NCBI GenBank assembly: GCA_030247855.1
Contig: JAPDRN010000064.1
Span: 124,001 to 188,000 of the forward strand
Direction: 5' to 3'
Origin: Knufia peltigerae
Lineage: Eukaryota; Ascomycota; Eurotiomycetes; Chaetothyriales; Trichomeriaceae
DNA length: 64,000 nt
Shown: positions 22,559 to 35,600 of the stretch, piece by piece
How positions within the stretch are numbered: position 1 is the first letter of the stretch
How the letters are laid out: the number at the start of each line of letters is the position of its first letter
Translations under genes and position numbers: made by a program
Notes under the pieces: model-generated
The model's database searches: none
Seen by the model: the letters and a program-made list of their open reading frames with translations, nothing else
Told to the model about the DNA's origin: nothing

Positions 22559-24002
22559 CTACAGTCTCACTCGACTTACAGGCCTGACTACAAACCCGAC
22601 GCGTGGAAAATGGATTCTGACCTGTCCAACTCTAGGGCCATCGTCAATCCTCTGCGGGACAATGACAATCTCTTCTGGCGTGAGAGCCGCCAACGTCCCA
22701 ACCGTCGGACTTTCCCTTCCCGTGTCGTCCGGAGCGACACTCACCTCCACCCCCTTGACCAGGCCGTTCCTCGCGTCCAGACCACAGTGTGGTCCGGATG
22801 GTGTCGGCAGCAAGGGAACCTCTTGTAGCGTTTGCGACCTACTAATTGCCTCGATCACTGCACCCACACCTTTTGAATCGCGGCTCTCCACCCTCGTCTC
22901 CGTAGATGGCAACTCCTCAAAATACTTCTTCACCCTCTCGAACCATGCCACCACGCCAGGATACCTAGAGGGGTTGAACACAATCGCCGTGCCCTCTCCA
23001 TCACCGTCCCTCGTCCCACCGCCTGTCAAGTTCTCGATCCCCTCGCCTCGACTGATCTTCTCGCCCCAGTCCAATTGATACCACAGTGCGACGTCGGCGG
23101 CGCTGGGCTTGTCGCCTTCAAACACCCATTTCTTCTTTTCAGTCTGGAACAACGGCTCAGCGAGGCTCAATTGTAAATCCAACACACTCAGATTCTCGGG
23201 GATCTTGTGCTCGAGCTTGTCGGCATTGAGCTTGTGGCCGATTAGATTCGACCGATCGGTACCAAAGTGTGTTCGCCACACCGTCGCTGGAATGAGACCC
23301 GTCGTCACGCGGAAAAGGGGTCGGTCGGTCCAATATGAAGCCAAGCCTCGGATCAAAGGGCGGTACATGGCGACGGGGTCGGGATACAAAGAGCCATATC
23401 CTTGCGAGGAGGGGAAATAGTGCTCCAGTGCCTCGACGATGAGAGATGTGTCGATGTAGATCTATCGAAAATCATTCAGTGGGCTGATAACTAGGGGGAG
23501 GATAAATTTGGTAGGCGAGTGCGTTGTAGGTAAGGATAGGATAGGGTGGTGTTTACCTCCCTACCAATGACCAGAACAGGTATCTTGCGATATGTCAGAT
23601 TGAACGATTCCCTGAGAAGTGGTCGTGGCATCATTGACGGGACGATGACAAATGCTATTCACACGGTTTCATCAGAGGGTTGGTCGGTCATCTCATCACA
23701 TCATTTCCCTCTTTTCTGCGTCTGGCGGTGCTTCCCTCTGTTGACATGGAGGGTCGACCGGTGGAATTTTACTCAAACTCACTATATGGAATCTGCTTCA
23801 ATTGGAGCGCCAATCTTGCTTTTTGCGTGAACGGAGAAGCTGCCATGTTCAAAAGGTTAGAAATTAGAACCATAGGGTTTAATAGTCATCATGTATGAAC
23901 GAGCATATCAGTGGAATGACGCCCCCATAGGGGAGGACAGTAGTACTCACAGTCATATCCGAACAGCACTACTGAGGGACTCTCAGCCTCGTCGGGGGCC
24001 AT
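22559..24002 (-). CDS. Glutathione S-transferase-like protein
   Basis: Four exons (23951-24002, 23783-23839, 23557-23654, 22559-23461) give 369 residues. The N-terminal thioredoxin-fold half is recovered only after splicing: VVLFGYDSSPFTQKARLAL, then KIPVLVIGREIYIDTSLIVE, which is the usual cis-Pro (IPV) and glutathione-binding layout. The C-terminal helical half contains DKPSAADVALWYQLDW. The protein is longer than a typical 220-residue GST; the extra C-terminal part matches a fungal GST-like family with an added domain. Cytosolic detoxification is the expected role, with the substrate unknown. A motif close to GTCCTCGAGGACCG occurs upstream near 24090. Confidence 0.85.
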
Positions 24003-25101
24003 GGTTGACGTACTCGAAACTTGAAGAGAGTGTTGTTCAACAGTATATGAGCTCAATATCTGCTTAAAGCAAGGTTGGATACCCCCGGTGTCCTCGAAGA
24101 CCGGTCCAACTCACTCGCACATAGGGCCGGCGACTTATATACCTTTCTCCGGTTGCTTAGACAGGTATCCGTGTATCACCGCACGTGTTGCTTTCCGAGT
24201 GAAATTTGATCCGAATTTCACCCACGCCGAGGCAATCACAATGAGTCATAGCAACCGGTACCGTGAGGTATGGAATATTTGAACTCACCAAAACGTAGTA
24301 GATTCTTGATAGCACGGAGGAATGGATAGAAACGGAGTCGGTCGACTGGCGACTTCCATGATCTGATCAATCATATCTCTCCGCATCTCGGTATTGACGA
24401 ACCTCGGGCCACCAAATCAATTTATTTTACTTGAACTTAACCGCATATATGAAACCGATTACTATTTCACTTGTCCACTACAAGTGCGCCCTTTGCTCTT
24501 GGCCTTTTATGCCCTGTGACTCTTTGTCCACCGAGAGGAGAAGATACGGACACGAATACGAATACGATCGAAAATTAGTCCGGAGAAGGAGTTTGTCAAG
24601 TGGGGAAAGCCGGATATACAGGTACCAGAGCCCTGGCTATAAGCGAGCGAGTGAACATTGACAAGGTATGCTTTTCGTACGTACTTCCGCTTATTGGTTC
24701 ATGAGCCACGGTGAATCGAGAAAGCCAACACAAACTTCAAACATACTCTGAGTACTCGTAATAGGGAGAACTGTGACTAAAGGTACTCCGTATGAGGCCA
24801 CCTATCCTTACTCCGCAAATCTTCAGTGCAGGGTACTTGTTAGAGTACTGTAGATGTGCGGGGATGTTAGTACCTCTCACATACTGTCCAAACCCCCGTA
24901 CATACAAGTTTTTATCACGGGATGGGGTTCATGGCCGCCGTCACTTATTGCCCAAGGGATTCGGTCTAGCCCCGCACTGTCGCAAGAAATTGTCAATCTC
25001 AACCAGTCTGAACCTGGTCTTTCTTCATGTCGAGTCTCTTTCAGAACGTTGTACATGTCTATGGAGCCTTCTGAGCTCTCCTGTTACAGCTCCCTGACAA
25101 C
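24003..25101. promoter_or_regulatory. Divergent intergenic region GST-like / regulator 1
   Basis: About 1.1 kb. It contains GTACTCCGTA at 24783-24792. Near 24088-24107 the word GTGTCCTCGAAGACCGGT resembles the palindrome found in the ADH/LDI promoter. No gene recognised. Confidence 0.4.
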
Positions 25102-27401
25102 ATGACCGAGGAACGAGACGCCAAACGAGTGCGGCAAGCTTGCCAAAACTGCCGGTACGTCTTGCGGGATTTTCCTGCTCTGGACATACCACTTCTGACC
25201 TCAGCTGCTTACGTACACAGGCGCAAGAAGACCCGTTGCTCCGGAGAGAAGCCGACCTGCGCGTTCTGCGCTCGCCTGAAGCAAGAATGTTGCTACAATT
25301 CGGGACCTGGCTCTGAAGCCAGCTACCCCACTGTAAGCAGCTCGTTCATCTGTGCTCGCTACACGCCTGACTGGTACAGGATATGACCTTGGCCGCGAGG
25401 GTTGCCCTTCTGGAATCAAAGCTCAGTGCTCTTGACAGTACCAGCCTTGAGTAGGTGTAATTGTTTTTGACTTTGCCCTGACCGACTGACAAGACGCGTT
25501 GCAGTTTCGGCACATCCGTAAATGGAGGGCCTCCAGACGCCGGTGCCCGGAATCTGGATCGGCGTCCATCTTTTCCTACCTTGATTCACTCGCGGGACCG
25601 ATATGGGAGGTTGGTCTCACCTCTGAACGTGGCCCCCTGATGTGATTCAGGACTGATTTTGGGAGCAGTGATGTCGACATTCTACCACCTCCTTCGATTG
25701 TGCTAGCACTAACGGATGCATACTTTCGATATTGCGACAGCCAGCCGTATTGCTATTTCGAAGAGCAGTTTTTCCGACGAAAGCTTCAAGACGGCCAAGT
25801 GCCACCTTATCTTCTCAAAGCCGTCTTGGCCATGGCAGCACGCTTCTCTCAAGACCCCTTCTTTCACGGTCAACAGCAAGACATGATTGACACATACTCG
25901 CGGTCCGCATGGGACGAGATATTCGAAAAGTCTTTCTCTGAAGACGATGCCTTGGACATTACAGTCGTTCAAGCAACTAACATGCTGGCTGTAGTTGATT
26001 TTACCAGTAGGCAGCTTCTCTCCAATACGTGTGATGTCGCTGACATGCTCAAGCCGGGAAGCATAAGCTCGCATGGGTCAAAATTGGCCTTAGTGTGCGG
26101 TTTGCACAGAGTCTACACCTGACAATGGACCCGCCACCGGCATTAAGTCGCGAAGAACAAGAAGAGAGAGTTCTAACTTTCTGGTCAGTGTACCTTCTTG
26201 ACAGGCTCGTCTCGTGTGGTACAAACAGACCTCCGACAATACTTGACAGCGACTGTTCTGTCCGGCTTCCAGCCGACAATCTCAACATGAACACGGACTC
26301 AAATTCGAATCCGAGGACACTTCAAGCTCTACAAGACCTTCCTGACTCCGAAATTCCCCAAAGCCTAAGCCAATTTGCACAGACGGTTCTTATGGCATCT
26401 GCACTGGGAAAAGTCGAGAGATTTTCTTTGCAGAAACACATTTCGGGAAGCCAGTACAAACTCTGGCACAACCGCAGTGAATATAGCAGGATCTATAGTC
26501 TTTTGTTGGACTTTGAAACCTATTCCGACGCCAACTTGGTACCCTTCGCCGAAGCCCTGGATCGTTGGTACGGGACGGGCGATGCAATTGACCAAAGGCG
26601 AGCTGGACACTTTGTGTTTTCAGCCATCCTATATCACCTTAATCAATGCTTGCTGCACCATCCTTTCTTATTACGAAATCACGCCAAAGGCTGCAAAACC
26701 AGGGTTCCGGCCACTTTTCTCAAGCAAGCTCTCCGGCAGGGATTGGAACATGCAACTCTTCTCACGTCGGCTCTACGGGTTGTTCAGAGGCGAGGTCTCT
26801 CACTAGCGAGCTTCTATGCCTACGCCTGCACTGTGGCTGCGACAATACATAAGCTTTACACCTTTCACGAAGATGAACGTGTCTCGAGTAATTCCAAGAC
26901 ACTCTTCGATTGCTCGCTCGATTTCCTTCTCTATGGGCAAGATGTCTGGCGACATTATTCACGTATGGTAAGTGAATCCTCGGGACCAATATTGACGTTT
27001 CTAAGCGGATGCAGGCATATGTGTTGATGCAGCTTGATCCGGACCCCAAGTCGGCCAGAGATCTTGTGACAGCAGCCATAGCAGTAACACCTGGTGAGAG
27101 TCCTGCAGATTCTAGCATGGACAACATCTGGGATCTGCTTGACTACGGATGGCTCTGTGATTCTGCTAGGCCCTCATCGTCACCTGAGGCGTGCCAACAA
27201 ATGGGAAACGTTGACCAGTGGGATCCCACCGTCGATTCTTGGAAATTGAAACAAGGCATGTCCGTCGTGGATAGTTTTATGCCAGAACCTACTGCCGCAC
27301 CTATCGACCTCAACTACTTTGATCCCGCCGTTACCGATCCCGCTTTTAGTGCTTGGGAAGACGTCCTTGAGCCTGGCTTCACAAACATACTAGCTAGATA
27401 A
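25102..27401 (+). CDS. Zn2Cys6 transcription factor 1 (cluster-flanking paralog)
   Basis: Seven exons (25102-25154, 25221-25332, 25380-25450, 25505-25609, 25651-26006, 26054-26967, 27015-27401) give 665 residues. The binuclear zinc cluster spans the first intron: CQNCRRKKTRCSGEKPTCAF then CARLKQEC. A short coiled segment (LAARVALLESKLSAL) follows. The fungal_trans middle-homology domain includes ALTDAYFRYCDSQPY, KLAWVKIGLSVRFAQSLHL and LTFWSVYLLDRLVSCG. Nuclear regulator, probably of the adjoining alcohol dehydrogenase/LDI block. It is clearly paralogous to the regulator at 41.2-43.7 kb. The 41-nt intron 25610-25650 is the least certain junction. Confidence 0.88.
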
Positions 27402-27543
27402 AGCCCCAGAACCTTCGACTCGATATTATCGCTTGCGAGTGCTACCACAGCCGAATTGTTCTTTCGCAACCATCCACCTCACACCACTTCTCCGCAATCC
27501 TAAACACAACAAGGCTTTTCGGGCAACGTCTCCGGATCACGCC

Positions 27544-29018
27544 TCACCACAGCAATATCGGCTTCACGGTCGTACCCTCTTCCATGTCATGGATTGCCTG
27601 CTCAAACTCCTCAACCTGACGAAATTATCACCATTTATTCGTGGAACTTCGATGCTGAACTCACCTTGTAATATTTGATCAATTTATCGATTGGAAAGTC
27701 GCCATGGCGATACCATTGGATCATTCGAGGAACATACTGTATCAGAAAATGTCAGTCAGAATCACCGCATCGACTATACGGAGATCAACTTACATCCGCA
27801 GGCCGAACTCCGCCTTCCATACTTCCAAGAAGTTGTTTCCCAGTCTTCACACTACGGTCAGATTTGTTCAATCTCAACGACGGAGATTCGCTTACCACCA
27901 TGAAGGAAACCAAAGCCACCTGAAGCGCTGCATCCATAGGAGCGACTCCAAGAAGGATCATTTTACCTTGATTGGCAGTGAACTCAATTCCTTGTTGGAT
28001 CAACGCAACAACACCTGTGGCATCAACTGTGATTGTGCTCCCACTGCCATCAGTGATGTCGCGAACAGCCTTTTCGAGTCCCTCCCCAACTGTTGATGTA
28101 TTGATGGTGTGCGTCGCACCGAGTGATCGGGCAAGATCGAGTCGCGCTTCGACACGATCAATTCCTATGATTGTGCGACATCCTCGGTGTCTTGCAGCCT
28201 GTCTCCAAGTTAGCCACTAACCAGTCTCCTGAAATCTCTCAACTTGCCATTATTGCAGCGAGACCAACTCCACCAAGGCCGATAATTGCTACCTTATCCG
28301 ACGCCCTGGCCAGACCGAGCTCTGTGATTGTTCCCGCTCCTGTCTGAACATAGATGACCCGTCAGCTACTTAGAATTTTGAAGCGCTCAACGGAAAAGCT
28401 TCTCACTGACTTGAATTCCACAACCTAACGGCGCGAACAGTTTCAGGTCGTCCTCATTTTTGACCAAATCTGTCACTCTGACGACCGAAGCCTCCTGAAC
28501 TCTTGTCAGATTTGAGAAACTTGACTGGCCGAAGAAAGAGCCTCCGATCCCATGGCTTTCTTTTGAGTTGGGAGCGCCAAAGGCCTTGGGATTCCCACAG
28601 AAATTGAGCGGGGTGAACTCGGCGCAGTATCCAGGTGCTCCATTTCTACAATTGTGGCATTCACCGCAATATGCAAAGGAAAGAAGGACTGAATCACCCG
28701 GCTTGACCTTTGTGACACCCTTTCCAACCCGAGTCACATATCCTGCACCTGAGATCAAAGTCAACATATGCTCAACAATCAAATGAGGCCATTCCCACCT
28801 TCGTGCCCAAGTACCCGGGGATAAGGAGGGACTGGAAAGCCAACTCCATCTGGAAAGGAGCCACATCCCAGGTCGGTGTGACAAACACCACTAGCTATGA
28901 TTTTCACAAGGACTTCGCCCTCAGCCGGAGTATAGACCTCAATATCTTCCAGCTTCCATTGCCGACGTCCATCTTGTGGAGGTCGACAAACAATTGCTCT
29001 CGCAAGATCTGGTGCCAT
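27544..29018 (-). CDS. Zinc-dependent MDR alcohol dehydrogenase (benzyl/geraniol type)
   Basis: Seven exons (28799-29018, 28411-28748, 28248-28343, 27896-28198, 27794-27844, 27665-27736, 27544-27615) give 383 residues. Catalytic zinc ligands are seen in GVCHTDL, GHEG and LGCGIQTGAG. The structural zinc site is CGECHNCRNGAPGYC, and the NAD(P) fold is IIGLGGVGL. The sequence fits the aryl/benzyl alcohol dehydrogenase subgroup, which includes bacterial geraniol dehydrogenase GeoA. The expected reaction is allylic or aryl primary alcohol to aldehyde, in the cytosol. Intron 28199-28247 is read as GC-AG (GCAAGT donor); the nearby GT choice leads to a stop. It is divergent from the LDI-like gene across 504 bp. 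Confidence 0.92.
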
Positions 29019-29522
29019 GGTGATTTCAATGCTGCAATTTTTTTGACGAACACTAGTATATCGAAAGTAGAGACGAAATGTCCCTGTATATCGAAAGCCA
29101 TTTTGGTTACGATGCAATTCTACTATGTTGGTCTCCCCCGTGTGCCGCCCTCTGTTTCTTGATCCTTCAGTGTGTTCTATGAGTACCCGGGCCGTGATTA
29201 TACTCAGGGCGTGGAAGCCACTTTGCCCAAACAATCGTCCTCGAGGACCGATCGACCCCGTCCCCAGATTACAATCGTCATAGTCATGGCACCCGGGATA
29301 CTAGTAGATACTAGTAGGCCGCCTGCCCCTTAACCCCAGTGATAGACGCTCGGCCACACTAGCCTTTGCACCCCTCACTCAAACTCGGGCCGTGGTCCGC
29401 TCTTCTGAATATCGACAAACGATATAGTCCAAGCAGATTCATGGTATTGTGAAATATGCGTCCATCAGGCACTGCTACAACTTGCTTCCTTGCAGAGTTG
29501 AATAGACTGAACGTATCTCACA
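29019..29522. promoter_or_regulatory. Bidirectional ADH / LDI-like promoter
   Basis: It holds two CGGGCCG sites (29188-29194 and 29386-29392), each an inverted CGG-N-CCG pair as used by Zn2Cys6 factors. It also holds a 12-bp perfect palindrome GTCCTCGAGGAC (29237-29248) and a tandem 10-mer GATACTAGTA (29297-29316) that carries two GATA cores. The function of these sites is inferred. Confidence 0.55.
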
Positions 29523-31944
29523 ATGTTGACAACTGTGCGTTCTCCTACTCGACTTGAGCATCGTTAACTGACCATCTCAATTCTAGGAAACCAAAATCCA
29601 AACAGTGCCACGGCCCATGCAGCTGGTTGGTGAGGATGAATATCCTTCAAACAAAGTCGCCTTGGCCAATGGTGACCTTAAGGCTCCAAAATCGTCGACA
29701 TACACTGGCACTGGCGATTTCGAATGGGGCCCTTGGAAGTTGCAAGGTACGTGATCAGGCTTCTATCTTTGGCGTGACTTGACTGACTGTGATCGATCAG
29801 ATGTTTTGATTCCACCAAATGCTGGCAAGGGCTTGATCAAGAAGTACCACCAACGTCGGACCCTGTATCAATACATTGCCATGTCTTTGTTCGGCCTCTG
29901 GTCGTTCAACAACCTCTCATCCACAGCATACAGAGCTGCTGCCTTGGGCCTCCTGTTCCCGGGGGCAGGCTTCATCGGTGTTGGCACTATCCCAGCCCTG
30001 GGGGCGTTCCTGTTGACCCTGGTCCTGTTTCCCGTCACAATCTTTATTTGGTTTGCCATGGGCGGCATCTTCTTCCCAATTGCACTATGGATCGGCTCTG
30101 CAGTAGCCGCTGGTGCGCTGGCCGAGGACAAACTCTTTGACAAAGCCGGAACCATCTGGGCTGTCTTTTGCTACGGTGGTATCGCGTGGCTAATGCACAA
30201 TGCTCGACAATTGAATGCTGCTGGCTACAGTTTGGCTCAAGAGCGGAACAAGTATCTGGTCGATGCAGTCAAACATCAACGCGCGAATGCCGAGCCTGCC
30301 CCTGCTCCTGGAAGCCGAGAGCTTGATCTGGAAACACTTCGCCACATGCAGTACATGATTGAGCGAGGATTGAGCCCAAAGAGTGACTTCAGCTTCCACG
30401 ACGTCATTGATCAATTCCAGACCGGTGCTGTTCGGTACCAACTCTACGGCGTTGTCGATGTTCTCAGCCTGTATCAATGCCACTATGCTCCAAGTTTCCA
30501 CGGCTACTTGTCCAAAGCTTCGCAAAATTGCATTGAAAAGAGCCTTCAGAAGCGGATCATGTCGTAAGTATCGCTTGGTTCCCGTGGAGGACATCATCAA
30601 TAACCGGAATCCAGGTACTGGAAATGGGAATCTATCTTTGGCAGATTTACATTGAGTGACTGGGACCCCATCAAGAAGGATAACATTGTACGTTTACACC
30701 TTCCTTAAGACTTGTGTGCATTTACTCAATATTACCTTAGATGGTTACAGGCTATTTGAGTTGCGCCATTGGCCTGTACTCGCAAGCTTCTGGAGATCGA
30801 CGATATATGGACAAGAACGCCCTCGAGTTTGTCATCGACGATGGCAAGCATTACAAGACAAATTTCGAAGGTCTGGCAGATGCTCTGAACGAAAATATGA
30901 CAGAGAACCCATACTGTCTGTATCCATGCGAGCCTAATTGGACATACTCCCTCTGCAAGTGAGTAGGATATGTTTTTCGCACACGAAGTGAGTGATACTG
31001 ACTCTTCTTCGTATAGCTTGACCGGTATGGCCGGACTCGTTATTTCTGACCGAGTCTTGGGACGGCATCTAGCCGACAAGCTGCGTAACAGGTTTGAAAA
31101 GTCCCTCGAGGAAGAGTTCACCGAGACAGATGGCCGCATCTTGCCTATCCGTAGCGAGTTTACAGGTTTGACGGTAAGTTTTGACCAGTCTATGTTTTGA
31201 CCAGCCTATGCCTAGGTCTTATGACTGAGTCTGATACTTGATGCAAAATAGCTTCCAGGTCTTTGCGGCACCTTGACCGACTGTATCAATGCCATGTTGC
31301 TCACAGCGTATCTTCCACACCTGGCGCACCGCAACTGGGCGATGATTCGCAAGGAGTTCCTGACCTACGACCATAATGGAAACCTGACTGTCAATGGTCT
31401 CAAGGGGGCCGACAAGATGGACCCCGGCAACTACAAAGCTGGCGAGGGTCCCTTGCGGGCCTTCATTGCCGCTACTGCCGCCGAGTTTGGAGACGAGAAA
31501 GTGCGCAAAGAAGCGTTGGAGCAAATGGACTCGAAGTATTTCCCCGTCGAGACGACCAAGTCGGGATCTCTTAGGAACAAGGGCCTGTCTGCCACCACCC
31601 AGGTCATTGCTCTGATGGCCCGGATCATCAAATGTCGCGATCTTGCCAACGCCACCCTCCACGGACCGTCACACAAGGTCCTGGCTGGACCTCTGCTCGA
31701 GGACGCACCATTCCCCGATGTGCTCGTGGCCAAAGCCTACAGCCACACTGGCAAGGACCTTGATCTCGTCCTCTACAACGGCAGAGAGCCTGGTACCTTC
31801 ACACTGGGCTTCCAGCGCCTGGCACCGGGCATGTCGTATTCTTTGAGCACAGGCGGCTCTCTGGTTGCTGATGCTGAAGGCAAGGCTTCGGCCAAGCTAG
31901 CAATCAACGGACGCACTCAGATCATTATCAAGCCTCAGGTTTAG
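29523..31944 (+). CDS. Linalool dehydratase/isomerase-like membrane protein
   Basis: Seven exons (29523-29534, 29587-29746, 29801-30563, 30615-30687, 30741-30958, 31017-31173, 31252-31944) give 691 residues. The N-terminal part has several hydrophobic segments between residues about 80 and 190, unlike the soluble periplasmic bacterial enzyme. The C-terminal half resembles the LDI (alpha,alpha)-barrel domain (PF18566): YWKWESIFGRF, DNIMVTGYLS, and PCEPNWTYSLCN with C399 and C408 nine residues apart, the same spacing as catalytic C171/C180 of Castellaniella LDI. LDI interconverts myrcene, linalool and geraniol. Activity here is inferred; other tertiary-alcohol substrates are possible. The first exon is only 12 nt. 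Confidence 0.8.
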
Positions 31945-32607
31945 TTAGATATGATGATATCGGATGACAGATTGTGCAAGGAATCACGAAAAAATACACA
32001 GATGAAGAAGGAAAAGAAATTCATAAATGCCGAGTCACATTGGACTTGCAAGCAGTACAGTGTTTGGCATCATTTATCTAGTTTAAACATGAGTTTGATA
32101 TCGCATTCTTTCCATCATTTCACTGCATGTCAAGTCGTTCAAAGGACGCGTTTGATCTTATGAATTGTATACAACGCAGTTGTGATACTGTCTATAACAT
32201 GACCAAGATAGTGGCAAAGCACATTTCATAAGGCCATGTCAAACACTTCTGGCAAGGGGGACGAGGACACTCGAGATAATGGTCCCGAAACGGATGGCAG
32301 CATTGGTATTGCTGCAAAGTAGTAGCCATAGATGAACATGCCTACTCTGTCATCATTGCAATTCCGGACTTTTTGGCGACCAGTGTCTCCCTCTGATCAC
32401 GCGGCCCTTTGACTGTCACCATAGTTGAGGGGGAACTTACACCGTCAATTGCGGGTCCGGGTTATCATTAAAGTTTGAGGGGGTCGTCTGAACCATCCCA
32501 CACCCGTTGTGCCGACGACATGTAAAAGGATTCCAGCCTCTCCAGCTCTCGGCCCGAAGTAAGCCGTGCCCACACGTCGTCATCTTGAGTGGTTCATCAG
32601 TTCCAGA
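31945..32607. promoter_or_regulatory. Intergenic upstream of the P1B ATPase
   Basis: About 660 bp. CGGCCCG (the inverted CGG pair read on the other strand) lies at 32550-32556, about 50 bp before the proposed ATPase start. No gene recognised. Confidence 0.45.
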
Positions 32608-35600
32608 ATGCTTCCTCGCCAGCCCTGGGGCGCGCGGAGAGGCTATGGAACCGAGAATGCGCAGTTAGTATATCCAGGTATTGGTAAAGCGACTGAGGTA
32701 TCTCTAGAGGAAGGGATGTGAGTGAAGCACAGATGGCTTGTTGCTACATAGCAGCATTTTGCGTAGGCCAATTGGTCAAAACGTGTCAATTTTTGGATCT
32801 TGATCAGGGCATTCGGTATAACGACGAGCTTGACCCTACCGTCACGCTGGAGAGAGGCCACGACGACGGTGCACGAGATACTACAGACAAGCCGGCGGCC
32901 TACAACCATGGTAAAACGGACGACCAAACATCGGCAATTCTGTCCATCGACGGAATGACCTGTTCCGCATGCGTGCAAACAGTCACCGCGGCACTTGAGC
33001 GCTTGGAAGAGGTCAAGGAAGTGCGCACGTCTCTCCAGACGAACGAATCCGTGGTCATCAGCGACGGGAAGAAGCCTCTTGATGCCACACGATTGGTTGA
33101 TGCCGTCCGTGAGGCAGGATATGAAGCACGACTGGGCCCTCGAACGCACAGTGAGGTAATGGAGCTCTTGAAGTTGAAAAAGGACATTGCGCTGTTAAAG
33201 GAATCTTTCTCCGGATTGGCACGATACGGCGCCGTTCTACAGGTCCTGGCCTACACCAGTAACGTCGTGGGCGGATGGGCATCCCAAAGCTCGAAGGCGG
33301 CGACTTTGGCAGGTATTCTCCGTCTCGCATTGGCGCTCATTGCCGTCATGAACCAATATCAATACGCACTCTGGATACATTCGGACTGTTGGCGGCTGCT
33401 GAGAAGGAGACATTTGAATATGAACTCCCTCATCTCCTTATCTACCTTGGTGGGACTCGTGTTCACCTTTCTTGACATACTGGTTGTGGGTCCCTTGAAA
33501 TCGACATCCTACGCGATGACCACTTCGGGATTGACTTTGGTTGTGGTTGCTGGGAGGTATCTCGACATCTTGTCCAGAAGACAGGCATCGAAACATCTCG
33601 TTAAACTCTATGAAGGACTGTCAGGCCAGGATTATGTACAGTTGCAGCCCAGTGGCAAGGCGAGTGCTTATCCCCCACCCCAAGTCCTTGAATCTATAGT
33701 ATCGATTTCACTGACGCATGAGAGGGCAGAAAGTCCCCAGCTCCTTTCTACGTCCGGGAGACACCATCAAACTCGATCCATTCTGTGTGGTTCCTTGCGA
33801 CTGCTACGTGGTAGAAGGCACTTCCACTGTCAATCAGTCATTGATCACAGGCGAAGCCTTGCCCATAACAAAATCATTGGGTGACTCCCTACTGGCAGGA
33901 ACCCAGAATCTCAACGGAAGTTTGTCATGTGTTGTTAATCGGGAACGTGAAGAATCATTCTATGCTCAGCTCGTCCGAAGCGTTTCCGAAGCAGGTGCCA
34001 ACAAAATAAAAGGTCAAGATGTGATCGACACTGTCACTCGCTGGTTCTCTCTGGTGGTCGTGCTGTTGGCATTCTCTTCGCCGACGATTGAGCTGTACTA
34101 TCAACAAAAACTCTCACGTCCCGTCGGATTCTATGTGGCAATGTGTAGATTTGTCGAGCGTGTAATGACGATACTAGTTAGCGCATGTCCATGTGCTCTC
34201 GGTCTAGCAGTACCTTCTGCCGTCGTCGCATCAATCGGTGAGTTCCTCTGCCTCTGTACCAGCTGGTCACACTCAAACACTTAAGCTCAAATTTACTTAT
34301 TGTCATCTAAAAGATGCCGCACATTCCAAAGGAATTCTTTTGACCAAAGGTGTTTCTACTCTTCAGGAGTTGGAAAGAGTCGACCAGATGGTCTTTGACA
34401 AGACTGGCACTTTGACCGAAGGAAATTTTGAAGTTGAAAGCATCACGATGCATCCCGCTTGGAAGGGCAAGGAGGCCATGTTGTGGACACTTGTGTGTGC
34501 ACTCGAAGAGCATGAGGCAAATGGACATCCTATCGGAGTGGCTTTGTTCAAAAAGGGGCTTCAAGAGACTAGTGCAGGGTGGCTAAAGTCTGTTGCTCGC
34601 CCGTCGCTGAGTGACACTGTTTCGGTTCCAGGCCGTGGCGTCGCGGGTAAGGTCGGCATTGAGAACGCTCATGGATCATCCTCACGGCATCGGGTTTGTA
34701 TTGGCAATCAAGAGTTCCTACGAGAGAATTCAGTTGCTTCCAGCTTAGACACAGAATCTGTCAAACCACAAGTCCCTGGCATTGCTGTGCACATAGGGGT
34801 CGATGGGATCCTCGTGGCAACAATACAGCTGCAGGTAGGAGTGTATGTCCATCTGGTTCCATCTCAGACTAACACGCAGGCATAGGACCAGGTCAAGCCC
34901 GAAGCGAGAGAGACGCTACGAACACTTGTTGATAGGGGTTATGGGGTCTCTATGGTACGTCACTGACCTTCAACACCAGCTGACCGACTTTCGCTGATGA
35001 TCCCTGCTCTTTTCCTTCAGTTGACTGGAGATGCCGAAGCTGAAGCATCCAGAGTGGCATCCCTGTTGGGAATACCAATACTCGCATCTCGAGCCAGCCC
35101 TGCAGATAAGCTCGAACATATCCGATCGCTTCAGAAGGCTGGTTCAAAGGTAGCCATGGTAATGCGGCCCTCTGGATCTTTCCTCCATGGACAGAATCGT
35201 CATAAGATTGGGCAAAATGCTGACAAACATCCCTGGTAGATTGGTGACGGACTGAACGACGCTCCGAGTCTCGCAGCATCTGATGTGGGAATCATTATGA
35301 CCTGTAATTCCTCGGCCGCAACAGTCGGAGGGTCGGTCATGATACTCAATTCTGGCCTCGGCTCCTTGCCCTTACTTGGTAGTATCATCAAAATAACTAT
35401 GCGACAGATCCGGTGGAATATCATTTGGGCCGTTTGCTACAATGTCATTGCCCTGAGTCTGGCCACCGGTATCTTGATGCCCCTAGGTTATACTCTCAAA
35501 CCGTAAGTTTGGTCCATTGCCGGTGTTTTTTTGTCCATTGGTAAGACCAACCTAGCTAACACACCCAATTCCACGGTCTAGCTCGTTTGGCGCAGGTTTG

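Noticed and set aside
33700..34290. Apparent frameshift in the P1B ATPase
   Set aside because: An intron with a GT or GC donor joins the frames and keeps all ATPase motifs, so a break is not needed.
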